A DNA stretch of 64,000 nt from Anaerolineae bacterium (GCA_017303655.1 JAFLCE010000005.1:31248-95247), one strand, 5' to 3'. Positions 17,707 to 26,986 are shown, numbered from the stretch's first letter. Notes: a model not told the origin generated them from the sequence alone. Numbers and translations: made by a program.

Positions 17707-18744
17707 CTATTCTATCAAATCTAAAATATCCAGCCCTGAGGCATTCACGTAGCTGATGAACTCTGCATAAGCGGCATCTTCCACTGGCAGCATTTCGTCA
17801 AAGCCATACATGGTTTGCATGGCGGCTTTGCCTTCGGGCGTGGTCATAAAATCGATCAACGCGCGTTGGATGCTGCGCCGCATTTCAAAGGGCAGGTTCG
17901 CAGACATGGAAATATTTTCATACGGAATGATCGCAGGAATGCGCCACGCCACCAGAACACGGTCCATCACATCGGGATAATCCGCTTCGAGGGTGGGGGA
18001 TGTACGGGCATCCACAAAGGTTGCACCAAAATCGCAGATGTCATCCGCGTAGACTCCGCGCACCACATTCGGTTGACCTTCGAGGAAGGCTCCGCCGCGG
18101 GTCTCCACCTCAGCCTGATTCAGCAACCCGAGCGGCACCACATACCCTGACGGTGAGAACTCGTCGCTCCAACAGGGTTTCTTATCTTCAAATTGTTTCA
18201 GTGCACTGACGATGTCCGTGATGTTCTCACCGCGGGCTTCGTCAAAATAAGATGTGAATTCACCTTCACGATTGATCAGGATCTGTGCGCCATAGAACAT
18301 CTCGCCATTGCGGACTCGTGCCAGCAATGCGTTCACCGACTGGTTTTGGTATGCCAATACAAAAGCATAGGGAGATAGCGCCGCAATATTGACATTGCCC
18401 TTTTCCAGAGACACAACTAGGGCTTCTTCTGACGCAGGCGCAACTGTGACCACGCGATACCCCGTCCGCGATTCGAGATAGGCAGCGAGGGTATCTCCAG
18501 CTGCGATGACGGCTTCAGTGGGACGTGGCGAAGGGGCCAGGGCGAGGATCAAGGGATTTTCTTCAGTACCAGGCTCGGGCGTGGAAAGAGGCGCTTGTGT
18601 TGGAGCAAGAGTCGGTGCGAGTGTCGGAGTCGCTGTGGGGGCTCCGAGTGTGATCTGCACCGGAAATGAACATCCAAGCGTAAATAGAAGTGTTAATATA
18701 AGTATGATGTTTTTTGTCTTACAGGTTTGTTTGTTTTCAAGCAT
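17707..18744 (-). CDS. PhnD-like phosphate/phosphonate-binding lipoprotein
   Basis: This 345-residue lipoprotein (lipobox FTLGC, Cys about 25, then a Thr/Pro/Ala-rich linker) carries a periplasmic-type ligand-binding domain of the PhnD family. Landmarks are PSPRPTEAVIAAGDTLAAYLESRTGYRV, EKGNVNIAALSPYAFVLAY and a C-terminal LPFEMRRSIQRALIDFMTTPEGKAAM segment. Such proteins deliver oxyanions to an ABC permease, but no permease or ATPase gene is adjacent. It may instead be a sensor input or use distant partners. It heads a - strand set with the DUF218 and HD genes. A -10-like TATAAT on the + strand at 18756-18761 serves the divergent gene. Confidence 0.82.
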   Translation of the reverse strand: MLENKQTCKTKNIILILTLLFTLGCSFPVQITLGAPTATPTLAPTLAPTQAPLSTPEPGTEENPLILALAPSPRPTEAVIAAGDTLAAYLESRTGYRVVTVAPASEEALVVSLEKGNVNIAALSPYAFVLAYQNQSVNALLARVRNGEMFYGAQILINREGEFTSYFDEARGENITDIVSALKQFEDKKPCWSDEFSPSGYVVPLGLLNQAEVETRGGAFLEGQPNVVRGVYADDICDFGATFVDARTSPTLEADYPDVMDRVLVAWRIPAIIPYENISMSANLPFEMRRSIQRALIDFMTTPEGKAAMQTMYGFDEMLPVEDAAYAEFISYVNASGLDILDLIE

Positions 18745-18782
18745 AATGACCTTGCTATAATAGAACAGTCGAAAGGACGAAC

Positions 18783-19454
18783 ATGAAAAATACCTTTAGC
18801 ACGATTATGTCCATCCTGATTTTAGTTGTACTTGCTGCCGGGGTCTATTTTATCGTACAGACCGTGCGCGATACGGCCGCTTCTGCGGCGCAGCCCTTTG
18901 AGCAGGTGAATCAGGCAAATCAGGCATTGCAAACTCAGGTGGCGCAATTGGCGAACCCCACGCCTACCATCATCCCCGACCCGGTGACGTATATCAATGA
19001 GATCCGGGCATTGGCTCGTCTTGAGACGATCCAATACAGCGTTGAGAAGGTTATCACAGCGGAAGTAGGTCAGGGTACCTTTGGCTTTGCCTTTGGCGAT
19101 AAACTTTTATTCGTGGCACATGGCATCGTGATCGCGGGCATCGATATGGAGAAACTTCAACCCACCGATATGAGCTTTGACGGTACAGTGTTATATGTGA
19201 ATTTACCGCCGACCGAGATTTTTATTGCCACACTTGATAATGAAAAATCGTATGTGTATGACCGCGATACAGGTTTGCTCACCCAAGGGCAGGTGGACCT
19301 GGAAACGCTGGCTCGCCAATCAGCAGAGGATGAGATCCGCAAAGCGGCTTTGGAAGATGGCATTCTCCTTCAGGCGCAGCGTAATGCCGAAGCGTATTTG
19401 ATCAAGTTCTTTAGTGCGCTTGGTTTCAATACAGTGATCTTTCCTGAAGAGTAA
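18783..19454 (+). CDS. DUF4230 family membrane-anchored protein
   Basis: This 223-residue protein has one N-terminal membrane span (about residues 8-28) and an exported DUF4230 domain. Recognisable parts are RLETIQYSVEKVITAE, FGDKLLFVAHGIVIAGIDMEKL and VYDRDTGLLTQGQVDLETLARQSAEDEIRKAALEDGILLQAQRNAE. The family is uncharacterised. AAAGGACG lies 6 nt before the ATG, and a TATAAT at 18756-18761 gives a short leader. A strong terminator follows. Confidence 0.85.
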   Translation: MKNTFSTIMSILILVVLAAGVYFIVQTVRDTAASAAQPFEQVNQANQALQTQVAQLANPTPTIIPDPVTYINEIRALARLETIQYSVEKVITAEVGQGTFGFAFGDKLLFVAHGIVIAGIDMEKLQPTDMSFDGTVLYVNLPPTEIFIATLDNEKSYVYDRDTGLLTQGQVDLETLARQSAEDEIRKAALEDGILLQAQRNAEAYLIKFFSALGFNTVIFPEE

Positions 19455-19475
19455 AAATTTTGTTCCATGAATATC

Positions 19476-19510
19476 AAGACTCGCTCAGAAAGCCTGAGCG
19501 AGTCTTTTAT
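19476..19510 (+). terminator. Terminator after the DUF4230 gene
   Basis: A 13-bp perfect stem aagactcgctcag (19476-19488) / ctgagcgagtctt (19494-19506) is followed by TTTATTTT. Confidence 0.93.
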
Positions 19511-19524
19511 TTTGAAAGAACGCG

Positions 19525-20223
19525 TTAGTTACAAGTGACAGGAAAGTTAACTTGCTCTACCACTTCGTTGGGAGTCAGGATCACGAGTTTGACCCAATAT
19601 TCATTGGGGGCGTTGACCTGGTAAAACTCGTTAATAGCTTGTGTGCCTGCACCCTCGTAGATGAGTGTGCCAACATTTGAGACCGTGCCGTTACTCAATT
19701 CCCACTTCCAGGTGAGCAGGGTGGGTCCATTAGTGGTGACCAGCGCTTCAAAGAAAACAGTCTGCGGGAATTGGTCGCAACTAACGACGATGCGATTGGG
19801 TTCCACGCGCAAGTCTACGTTGGTGACGGTGATGAGCGAGGAGCCGATCACGGGAAGTTGAGCGGCATCGCCCAGGGCTTCTGTCACTTCGGCAGAGACC
19901 CAGCACCGTCCGCCAGGGACGAGCGGATCTTCCACATACCACCACGTGGCGGCATCATTCCGCCCGATGGCGTTGAGGATTTTCCCCTGCTGGATTTCGC
20001 TGATTGTTTCAAACACGGTTCCGGGACCGAACCGACAGTTGATCCGCTCCGCCGAGACTCGAAGTGACACCTCAACCGGAGTGGGCGTTAACGTGACAGG
20101 TGGCAGAGTGGGTGCGGCTAGGGTGGGTGGAACAAGCGTCGGCGTGGGGGGAAGCGGGGTTGCAGGACTGCATGCCCCCATGATGATGGAAATGAGTCCT
20201 GCGAACAGGACAAGGCGATTCAT
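19525..20223 (-). CDS. SH3b-domain lipoprotein
   Basis: This 232-residue exported lipoprotein has the lipobox IIMGAC and a Thr/Pro linker. An SH3-like domain (about residues 52-115: RVSAERINCRFGPGTVFETI ... YVEDPLVPGGRCWVSAE) carries the same paired-cysteine and GPG pattern as the lipoprotein at 2770-3720. The C-terminal domain (about 125-232) has VSCDQFPQTVFFEA and FPVTCN cysteines and looks like a beta-sandwich of unknown type. ATG 20223 is chosen because AGGAGG precedes it. The 240 bp upstream hold a hairpin (aaggcg/cgcctt near 20281-20304), a doubtful 34-codon ORF and the promoter of the BNR gene. Confidence 0.82.
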   Translation of the reverse strand: MNRLVLFAGLISIIMGACSPATPLPPTPTLVPPTLAAPTLPPVTLTPTPVEVSLRVSAERINCRFGPGTVFETISEIQQGKILNAIGRNDAATWWYVEDPLVPGGRCWVSAEVTEALGDAAQLPVIGSSLITVTNVDLRVEPNRIVVSCDQFPQTVFFEALVTTNGPTLLTWKWELSNGTVSNVGTLIYEGAGTQAINEFYQVNAPNEYWVKLVILTPNEVVEQVNFPVTCN

Positions 20224-20398
20224 ATTTCCTCCTTTCAAATTGACGGGATTGCTACATCTCTCCATCGGCGTCGGAGAGAAAAGGCGATCCGTGTGGACCG
20301 CCTTGGGTTATGCGTTATAACAATGAAGAAGTGAATTTGATACGAAAATTAGTACCCAAGGGTGATAGTGAGGCTGTGATCTGCTCTTATTTTACTGC

Positions 20399-20426
20399 TT
20401 GTTTTTCAAAATGAACGTGCTATAAT
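20399..20426 (+). promoter_or_regulatory. Sigma70-type promoter for the BNR-repeat gene
   Basis: TTGTTT (20399-20404), a 16-nt spacer and TATAAT (20421-20426) are followed by a leader of about 35 nt containing GAGAGGAG before ATG 20468. Confidence 0.75.
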
Positions 20427-20467
20427 TATTAGAAAATTTGTTCTTTTATTAATGAGAGGAGAATGTC

Positions 20468-21625
20468 ATGAGCAAACAAGTAAAGGTCTTTGTTGGCACG
20501 ACCAAAGGCGGCTTTGTGTTTACCAGTGATGCTGCGCGTAAAAAATGGCAGATGAGCGATATTCAATTCAAGAGTTGGAATGTGATGCATATGCAATTGG
20601 ATCCGCGCGATCAACGCTTGCATGCGGCGGTCAACCATAATGTGTATGGACCGACCACTCATTATTCCGATGATCTTGGAAAGACTTGGACCCAGGCAAA
20701 GCAAGTGCCTCTGCTTCCACGCGCTTCCCTTTCCGGGCGGCCACCTTCTACAGTGGAAGAGGCATTTCGCACAGAGGGTGGTGAAAGCCTGCAAAGTATT
20801 CCAGAAAAAATGATCAAGGTTTGGAATATCACTCCCGGGCGGGTAGAAGAGCCGGGTGTTTTATACGCGGGGGCACAGCCTGCTTCTTTATTTGTATCAA
20901 GAGATCGCGGCGAGACCTGGCAAATTAACGAAGGTTTCTACGATCATCCGCACCGGGGCACGTTGTTTCCGGGCAATGGCGGTTTTTGTTTGCATACGAT
21001 AATGCTTGACCCTTCCAACTTGAAGCGTATGTATATTGCCATGTCCACCGGAGGTTGTTATCGCACAGATGATGGTGGACAAACTTGGAAGCCGTTCAAT
21101 AAGAACGTCCGCGCAGATTTTAGCCCGGATAAGTTCCCGGAATATGGGCAATGTGTGCATAAGATGGCGATGCATCCCAGCCTGCCGAATTTGCTTTACC
21201 AGCAAAATCACTGCGGCGTGTATCGCAGCGACAATGCCGGAGAAGATTGGATCGATATCGGTGAAGGCAAACTTCCTTCGCGCTTTGGGTTTCCCATTGC
21301 GGTTCATCCTACAGATCCAAAGACCATTTATATTGTGCTCGAAGAAAGCGACGAGTTTCGCATGAGTGTGGATGGAAAATTTGGGGTGTGGCGCAGCCGT
21401 AACGCCGGAGAGACCTGGCAGAGGATTTCAGAAGGTTTGCCGGAACGGGCATATTTGGATGTTTTGCGTGAGGCGATGGCAACCGACTCTTTTGAAGATG
21501 CGGGGATTTACATCGGCTCAAATACGGGACAGTTGTTCTACTCCAGAGATTCTGGTGATCGCTGGGAGCTCTTGGCAGATTTCCTGCCGCCGATTCAATC
21601 GGTAGAGGTGGCTGTGATCGAATGA
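20468..21625 (+). CDS. BNR/sialidase-like beta-propeller protein
   Basis: This 385-residue protein lacks a signal peptide. It contains several Asp-box (BNR) repeats, SxDxGxTW-type: VSRDRGETWQI, RTDDGGQTWKPF, RSDNAGEDWIDI, RSRNAGETWQRI and YSRDSGDRWELL. These indicate a sialidase/sortilin-like beta-propeller. The catalytic residues of true sialidases are not evident, so a binding or glycosyl hydrolase-like role is uncertain. The ribosome binding site GAGAGGAG and a clear promoter support the start. The gene is monocistronic, closed by a hairpin shared with the convergent kinase gene. Confidence 0.82.
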   Translation: MSKQVKVFVGTTKGGFVFTSDAARKKWQMSDIQFKSWNVMHMQLDPRDQRLHAAVNHNVYGPTTHYSDDLGKTWTQAKQVPLLPRASLSGRPPSTVEEAFRTEGGESLQSIPEKMIKVWNITPGRVEEPGVLYAGAQPASLFVSRDRGETWQINEGFYDHPHRGTLFPGNGGFCLHTIMLDPSNLKRMYIAMSTGGCYRTDDGGQTWKPFNKNVRADFSPDKFPEYGQCVHKMAMHPSLPNLLYQQNHCGVYRSDNAGEDWIDIGEGKLPSRFGFPIAVHPTDPKTIYIVLEESDEFRMSVDGKFGVWRSRNAGETWQRISEGLPERAYLDVLREAMATDSFEDAGIYIGSNTGQLFYSRDSGDRWELLADFLPPIQSVEVAVIE

Positions 21626-21631
21626 AAAGAG

Positions 21632-21665
21632 AAAGAGCGAGCCATTTAGGGCTCGCTCTTTTATT
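21632..21665. terminator. Bidirectional terminator
   Basis: A perfect 12-bp stem aaagagcgagcc (21632-21643) / ggctcgctcttt (21650-21661) with loop atttag lies between convergent genes. Confidence 0.92.
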
Positions 21666-24474
21666 TATCGGATACGGCATTGGGCAGGGTGAAGAAGAAG
21701 GTGGTGCCTTTGCCTGGTTCGCTTTCCAACCAGATCCTGCCGCTGTGAAATTCGATGATGCGTTTTACAAGGGCAAGCCCAACGCCGGTGCCTTCGCTAT
21801 CGGGGTCGAGCTTTTCAAAGAGACGGAAGATACGTTCATGATATTCATGTGCAATGCCCATGCCGTTATCGCGGACATAGAAGATGGGCTTGTTCGTTTC
21901 GGGTTCGTATCCTTGCAGACCGATTTCGATGACGGGGTTGGGTTGGTTGCCCATGTATTTGGCGGCGTTGTCGATCAGGTTTTGCAGAACCTCTATCAGA
22001 CGAGGTTTATCTCCATGGATGCTGGGCAGGTTCGGCTGAGTCTGAAGCGTGATGTGTCCCTGTTGGAGCCGCCCGTGGACGATCTCTTCCACTTCTTTTA
22101 TCAGCATTTCAAAAGGCAGATCCTGTTGTTTATTGAGGACACGTCCGATGCGCGAGATTTCCAACAGGTCTTTGAGTAATTTATCCATCCGCAAGGTTGC
22201 CCGGCTGATGCGGGCGTAGTCGTTTTCGAATGCCGCCATGTTGCCTTCGCTGGCGCTTTTTTGTAAATAGCCCAGGAAGCCTTGAATGGTGACGAGTGGT
22301 GAACGCAGGTCGTGTGAGACGGTATAGGTGAAGCGTTCCAGTTCGGCATTTTTATCGCCTAATTCTTCGTTGAGGGTCTTGCGTTCATGCAGTTCATCTT
22401 GCAGGCGCAGATCCATTTGACGACGCTTGACGGCGGCTGACAGCAGGTTTGCGGCAAGGATCAAGGCGCCCACTTCGGCGTTCGACCAGTTGCGCGAGTT
22501 TGTTACATCGTCAAAGCCGATGACGCCCCACCAGGCATCATCGATAAAGATGGGCACATCTAATAAGGCTTGAATCCCAAGCGAGCGCAGGACTTCCATG
22601 CCCTCTTCATCAAGGTGACGTCCATCGCCCATGAAGGGCAGTCCGCGCAGGATGCTTTCTTTCCAAACGGACAACTCATCCTCTTCAAGATTCATTTTGT
22701 AATATTTTGGGTTATTGATGTCGCTGGGTATGTTGGGCGCACTCCATTCATAGGTCATGGACATGAGCGGGGAACCATCTCCATAATGAATGTTTTCGAA
22801 GATATAAGCATGGCTGGCACGAATGGTAGAGCCCAATTGTTCGAGCAGCCGGTCTACTTCCTGTCGCCAGGCTTCTTCGTTCCATTCAGAAGTTTTTAGA
22901 AAGGTATTGGCTGCGGCTGCAACCACTTCCAGAATCGATTCGCTGTCTTTTAATTCGGCTTCGGCGCGCGTCCGTTCGGCAAGCTCGCGTTGGACTTGTT
23001 CGAGCAGGCTTAACTTTTCGATGGTAATGGCAACCTGGGTAGCGATGGTTTCCAGTAATTGGATCTGTTCTTTGGTGTATGCATCTTGTTTTGCAGATTG
23101 AACCGACATGATTCCAATAACACGCTCTTCGATCATGAGCGGTATGCCAACATAAGATCGCAGACCTGCATCCACGACGATCACAATATTATGCTCGCCC
23201 TGTGTTTTGGGGTCGGTTATATCGGGCAGGTACAAAGTCTTTTTGGTGGAGATGACCTCCCAGGTTAGCCCTGGTTTTTCGCGCAGTTTTCGAGGAGGCA
23301 ATTGCAGGTCTTTATCGAGATTTAAGAACAAGGGATAATAAAAATCGTCAGTTTCGAAGTTGTAAAGCCCAATATGGAAGGCATCCAGATCCATGATCTG
23401 TTTTAGTTCTCGCACAAAGGCACGCAGGGCTTCATACAGATTTTTCTCACCTGACAGTGCCGCCCCCAGGCGATAGAGCAGGGCAACTTCTTCGGCACGC
23501 TGGCGCAGGGAGGTTTCGATCCATTTGTTGCCTGAAATATTTTGTACGGCGCCATAAATGCCTGCAAGGCGATTTTGTGTTTCATCCCAAATGGGGTGCG
23601 CATAAATCCGTACCCAGCGCACATCACCATCTTTGCGGATGATGCGGATCTCAGTGATCAACTTGTGGTTGGTCTGCAGTCGTTCAAAGTCCTGTTTATC
23701 GATAAGCAAGTCTTCGGGATGCAAAAGGGATTTCCAGCCTCCCCGAGCATTGAATTCTTCTTCGGTGTAGCCTGTAATGGTTTCAAAGGCGCCACTGATC
23801 CATTGATTGGTTATACTGCCGTCTGGTCCATGTTGAATGGAGAAGACATAATCAGAAATGACAGATGCGACCTGCCGATAGCGCTCTTCGCTGATCTGTG
23901 CCCGAGTGACTAAAGCAGAAAGACTTTTGAATGCCACCTGTAAAGGTATGACCGTAAAAGTAAGGTTGATGAATAATAGGATCCAGGCAGACAGGGGTGG
24001 AAAGCCGAAGAATTGTGCGAATTCAACTCCCATCATCTCGGCAATGACAAAAGCCAGCCCCGTTAATAAACTTATCCCGGCGTAGACATACGCTCCATTT
24101 GCCCCGAAGATGATGCCCGCCACAATGGTCCCTGAAATAAAGAACATGATATCCAGGCTTCGAATCCCTGAAGAAAGGCTAATCATTAAAACGGTCAGGA
24201 TCCAAAAACTCAGCAGTAGGATAATTCCCGCGCTTTGAACCTGACCCCGGCGGTTCAACACCATGCTCAGGGAGGTGGTTGCCAGCCCAGCCAGCATAAA
24301 AATGGAAGAGAAGAATTTCTCATTAAAGAAAAATAGAACAGCCAGCCCGCCTATTAATAGGATGCCTCCCAAAATATATAGATGCAGGGCATTTAGCGCA
24401 CGTGCGCGACGCGTTTTTTCTTCATCGTCAGGAAATGTCGGCGCAGTGAAAAAATTAATGATGTGAGCCCGCAT
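21661..24474 (-). CDS. Membrane PAS-GAF-GAF sensor histidine kinase
   Basis: This 937-residue kinase has a cytoplasmic start, about six membrane spans (residues 30-190), a PAS domain (about 200-315), two GAF domains (about 335-500 and 525-690), a short coiled coil, a HisKA domain with the phospho-acceptor in FTYTVSHDLRSPL, and a HATPase_c domain (LIDNAAKYM, YVRDNGMGI, GTGVGLALVKRII). There is no receiver domain, so a separate response regulator must exist, and none is adjacent. AGGAG lies 8 nt before ATG 24474. The N-terminal 190 residues resemble those of the neighbouring diguanylate cyclase (TxPxFxxxxEKxRxAxxL then a six-TM region), which suggests duplication of a shared sensor module. Confidence 0.92.
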   Translation of the reverse strand: MRAHIINFFTAPTFPDDEEKTRRARALNALHLYILGGILLIGGLAVLFFFNEKFFSSIFMLAGLATTSLSMVLNRRGQVQSAGIILLLSFWILTVLMISLSSGIRSLDIMFFISGTIVAGIIFGANGAYVYAGISLLTGLAFVIAEMMGVEFAQFFGFPPLSAWILLFINLTFTVIPLQVAFKSLSALVTRAQISEERYRQVASVISDYVFSIQHGPDGSITNQWISGAFETITGYTEEEFNARGGWKSLLHPEDLLIDKQDFERLQTNHKLITEIRIIRKDGDVRWVRIYAHPIWDETQNRLAGIYGAVQNISGNKWIETSLRQRAEEVALLYRLGAALSGEKNLYEALRAFVRELKQIMDLDAFHIGLYNFETDDFYYPLFLNLDKDLQLPPRKLREKPGLTWEVISTKKTLYLPDITDPKTQGEHNIVIVVDAGLRSYVGIPLMIEERVIGIMSVQSAKQDAYTKEQIQLLETIATQVAITIEKLSLLEQVQRELAERTRAEAELKDSESILEVVAAAANTFLKTSEWNEEAWRQEVDRLLEQLGSTIRASHAYIFENIHYGDGSPLMSMTYEWSAPNIPSDINNPKYYKMNLEEDELSVWKESILRGLPFMGDGRHLDEEGMEVLRSLGIQALLDVPIFIDDAWWGVIGFDDVTNSRNWSNAEVGALILAANLLSAAVKRRQMDLRLQDELHERKTLNEELGDKNAELERFTYTVSHDLRSPLVTIQGFLGYLQKSASEGNMAAFENDYARISRATLRMDKLLKDLLEISRIGRVLNKQQDLPFEMLIKEVEEIVHGRLQQGHITLQTQPNLPSIHGDKPRLIEVLQNLIDNAAKYMGNQPNPVIEIGLQGYEPETNKPIFYVRDNGMGIAHEYHERIFRLFEKLDPDSEGTGVGLALVKRIIEFHSGRIWLESEPGKGTTFFFTLPNAVSDK

Positions 24475-24589
24475 GAGCGTACTCCTGCCGAGCCCCAGCG
24501 ATGGTGTCTATTTTCATCCCGCTATTTTACCTCTCGTTATGAATGAGAAAATGACAGGTTGGTGGCTAATCAATCGGAAGCTGAAACGA

Positions 24590-25792
24590 CTAGGAAGCAG
24601 AATTCCCATTCTCGGGTTGATAAAAAACGACCTGATTTCTACCGCTTCTTTTCGCCGAATATAAGGCTTCATCGGCTTGCAATATCAATTGGTCAAAGGT
24701 TTCCATGGGTTGATCGGCATCCTTCCCACTCACGCCAATGCTAACCGTAAATAGGATGCGTTCATTCCGGACCTGAACCGGTGAACATTCCAATAATGTT
24801 CGCAGTTGTTCCGCCAAGTTTTTCGCACCGGTTGAGTCAGTTTCGGGCAATAGGAGAATGAATTCTTCTCCGCCATAGCGGGCGGCGATATCTGTTTTTC
24901 GCACATTGTTCGACAACAATGTGCCAATATGAACGAGAACCTGATCGCCAATCACATGCCCAAAAGTATCGTTGATATCTTTGAATAGATCCACATCAAA
25001 GATGATCGCGGACAAAGGTCGTTGATGGCGGATCGCTTTGGCAAATTCATACCCGGCGATCTCAAAAAAGTGACGGCGATTGAACAAACCCGTTAACGGG
25101 TCGGTTCGGGCAAGTTGTTTTAAGCCATCTTCAGCCCGTTGACGTTCCTTGATCTCTTCAGAAAGCTGCACGATAAGTTTCTCTCGGTCCGATTCGATCC
25201 GGGTACGTTCGACCAATTCCATGCGTGCTTTTTCGAGCGCTTTGGTCAATGCCCTCACGAAAAAATACACGATGATCAGCATTAAAATGAAAATCGCTGT
25301 CAGATCGATGGCGATCCGATACGGATCCCCAAAAACTGGGACCAACACCCCGTTTGTTTCCAACGAAGCCAACCACCAAATAGCGGCAATATTAAAAGCC
25401 ATGCAGATCACGGCAAAGTACCAGCCGATCAAAAATCCGGACCCTAGCAGAATCAAAACATACACCACAACGGATACATCTCGCACGCCCCCCAAAGAGC
25501 GGCTGACCACCGTGGTGACGAACCAACAGATCGTGATGAGGACCAAACTAGCTTGATTGATTTTCCCCAGGCGCGTTAGCAATTGCACGGCAATTTGAAA
25601 TAGGACCAAAAGACCCAATGCCCAATTCAACGCTATCTCTGATTCCACCCCGGAGATTAAATTGACCGTAATAAGAGTCAACCCGAAGACTGCCACCATC
25701 AGGGAGCTATAGTGCAAGACGCCCGCTTGCCGCGCTTTTTCGCTTTCTGAAAAAACAGGCGGAGTCAGGAGCTTTCGAAAGAGCTGTTTCAT
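24590..25792 (-). CDS. Membrane diguanylate cyclase (GGDEF)
   Basis: This 400-residue protein has six membrane spans (about residues 28-190), a short coiled coil (about 195-230) and a GGDEF domain beginning RTDPLTGLFNRR. The active-site motif is GGEEF. The RxxD inhibitory I-site is intact five residues before it (RKTDIAARYGGEEF), so it should synthesise cyclic di-GMP and be product-inhibited. It lies on the same strand directly upstream of the histidine kinase gene, with which it shares the N-terminal membrane module. It has its own promoter about 115 nt upstream, and AAGGG precedes the ATG. Confidence 0.93.
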   Translation of the reverse strand: MKQLFRKLLTPPVFSESEKARQAGVLHYSSLMVAVFGLTLITVNLISGVESEIALNWALGLLVLFQIAVQLLTRLGKINQASLVLITICWFVTTVVSRSLGGVRDVSVVVYVLILLGSGFLIGWYFAVICMAFNIAAIWWLASLETNGVLVPVFGDPYRIAIDLTAIFILMLIIVYFFVRALTKALEKARMELVERTRIESDREKLIVQLSEEIKERQRAEDGLKQLARTDPLTGLFNRRHFFEIAGYEFAKAIRHQRPLSAIIFDVDLFKDINDTFGHVIGDQVLVHIGTLLSNNVRKTDIAARYGGEEFILLLPETDSTGAKNLAEQLRTLLECSPVQVRNERILFTVSIGVSGKDADQPMETFDQLILQADEALYSAKRSGRNQVVFYQPENGNSAS

Positions 25793-25907
25793 GCTATGCC
25801 CTTGCCGTTATGAGATGCGCCTGCTGCATCGCCCCAAAATATCCCAGCTGAAACCAATATCCCCGGTACGTACGTGCAACAGTCGGGTTTATGGTCGGCA
25901 TGTTCCA

Positions 25908-25935
25908 ATTATAGAGTGAATCTGAGTGTTTACAA
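25908..25935 (-). promoter_or_regulatory. Promoter for the diguanylate cyclase gene
   Basis: On the - strand, TTGTAA (25935-25930), a 16-nt spacer and TATAAT (25913-25908) give a leader of roughly 110 nt. I looked for a GEMM riboswitch in this leader and did not find one. Confidence 0.65.
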
Positions 25936-25947
25936 CCTTTTAATAAA

Positions 25948-25979
25948 TAGAGTGACCGTTGTTCTCAACGGTCACTCTA
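25948..25979 (-). terminator. Terminator after osmC-like gene
   Basis: A perfect 14-bp stem (25948-25961 with 25966-25979, core agagtgaccgttg) with a 4-nt loop is followed on the - strand by atttatt. Confidence 0.8.
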
Positions 25980-26009
25980 AAAGATGTGGGTGAGTACTCC
26001 ACGTTACTA

Positions 26010-26402
26010 CTAGGCAGTTTCCGATACCTTCGTAAACACCTCGAACTTGGGGGGGTGCTCAAGCGTCTTTTTTACCTTGCACAATTCCGCCGAGCGGACT
26101 AACGCCGCATGATACTGTTCAGGGAAGGTCGGCGGCACCTGGATCTCTAGGTCGATCTTGTCCATCATGCCGGTGGCAGGGTTGGGATGATTGTGTTGAA
26201 CGATACGAATGCCCTCGGTGGGCAGGTTACGCTGCTGGCAGAAGCCCAATACATAAATACCCGCGCAAGTGCCAATAGATGCCAGGAATAACTCGAACGG
26301 CATCGGGGCTGAATCTGTTGTAGGTTGGTCCGTCTGAACGGTGTGACCGCGGAAGTGGGCGTCTACTCGTTGCCCGCCGGGGAAGTCTATGATCATTTCC
26401 AT
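26010..26402 (-). CDS. OsmC/Ohr family protein
   Basis: This 130-residue cytosolic protein has the OsmC-like arrangement: MPFELFLASIGTCAGIYVLGFCQQRNL (about residues 33-59) carries the first cysteine at the helix start plus a second one ten residues later, and RSAELCKVKKTL supplies the C-terminal cysteine. Family members reduce organic hydroperoxides or bind related thiol substrates. The extra cysteine in GFC makes exact sub-classification uncertain. GGAGGA lies 7 nt before ATG 26402, and the longer TTG start is rejected. The upstream 215 bp also hold the divergent promoter of the DUF1232 gene and an atatacgtatat palindrome at about 26530. Confidence 0.85.
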   Translation of the reverse strand: MEMIIDFPGGQRVDAHFRGHTVQTDQPTTDSAPMPFELFLASIGTCAGIYVLGFCQQRNLPTEGIRIVQHNHPNPATGMMDKIDLEIQVPPTFPEQYHAALVRSAELCKVKKTLEHPPKFEVFTKVSETA

Positions 26403-26617
26403 GGGAAGTTCCTCCAAATTTTTTGTGATATAAGTTTGATGCTCGTCCCGCTGAAATGATACAAACTTTCATCGCGTATTTTAGGTGACGTTTGTCATCC
26501 TCCGGTCAATATGCACCAAATCCACCCCATATACGTATATATTCCCGTATGTATAGCGTTCATGGTTCAAATGACAATTCCGAATATAATGAACATACAA
26601 CTCAAAGGAGTATTAAA

Positions 26618-26986
26618 ATGACCGAGAAAAAATCTTCCGATATTATCGTCAACCAACAGGGCGGTGTGGTAAAAAACCTCGTGAATCAGTTTAAGCTGAT
26701 CTTTCGCCTCATTGGTGATAAACGCGTGAGTTTCCTAGCCAAGCTCGTTCCGATGGGCGCCTTCGCCTATTTGCTGATGCCCGCCGACCTCGCCCCCAAC
26801 CTCGTTCTGCCTGTGATCGGTATGGTGGATGATGCCGCCATTCTTTGGCTTGGCTCTTACATCTTCACCGAACTTTGCCCGCCCGAAGTGGTCGATGAAC
26901 ACATGAAAGCCCTGGCTGGCAATATGAAATCCAACGACATCAATGAAGACGTGGTGGATGGCGAAACCACTGAAGTAAAAGAATAA
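26618..26986 (+). CDS. DUF1232 (YkvA-like) protein
   Basis: This 122-residue protein has a polar N-terminus and the DUF1232 segment SFLAKLVPMGAFAYLLMPADLAPNLVLPVIGMVDDAAILWLGSYIF (about residues 35-80). It contains one strongly hydrophobic stretch and the family's YLLxPxDLxPxxxPxxGxxDD pattern. The function of the family is unknown. AAAGGAG lies 8 nt before ATG 26618, so the longer upstream frame is discarded. The tail is acidic. The stop codon directly abuts the ATG of the sugar dehydrogenase gene. Confidence 0.85.
   Translation: MTEKKSSDIIVNQQGGVVKNLVNQFKLIFRLIGDKRVSFLAKLVPMGAFAYLLMPADLAPNLVLPVIGMVDDAAILWLGSYIFTELCPPEVVDEHMKALAGNMKSNDINEDVVDGETTEVKE

Noticed and set aside
20310-20414. 34-codon ORF beginning MRYNNEEVNLIRKL upstream of the BNR gene
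   Set aside because: It has no clear ribosome binding site and overlaps the -35 box of the BNR promoter; it may be a remnant or chance.
25793-25905. Possible cyclic di-GMP riboswitch in the leader of the diguanylate cyclase gene
   Set aside because: The conserved GEMM core and tetraloop receptor pattern were not found.
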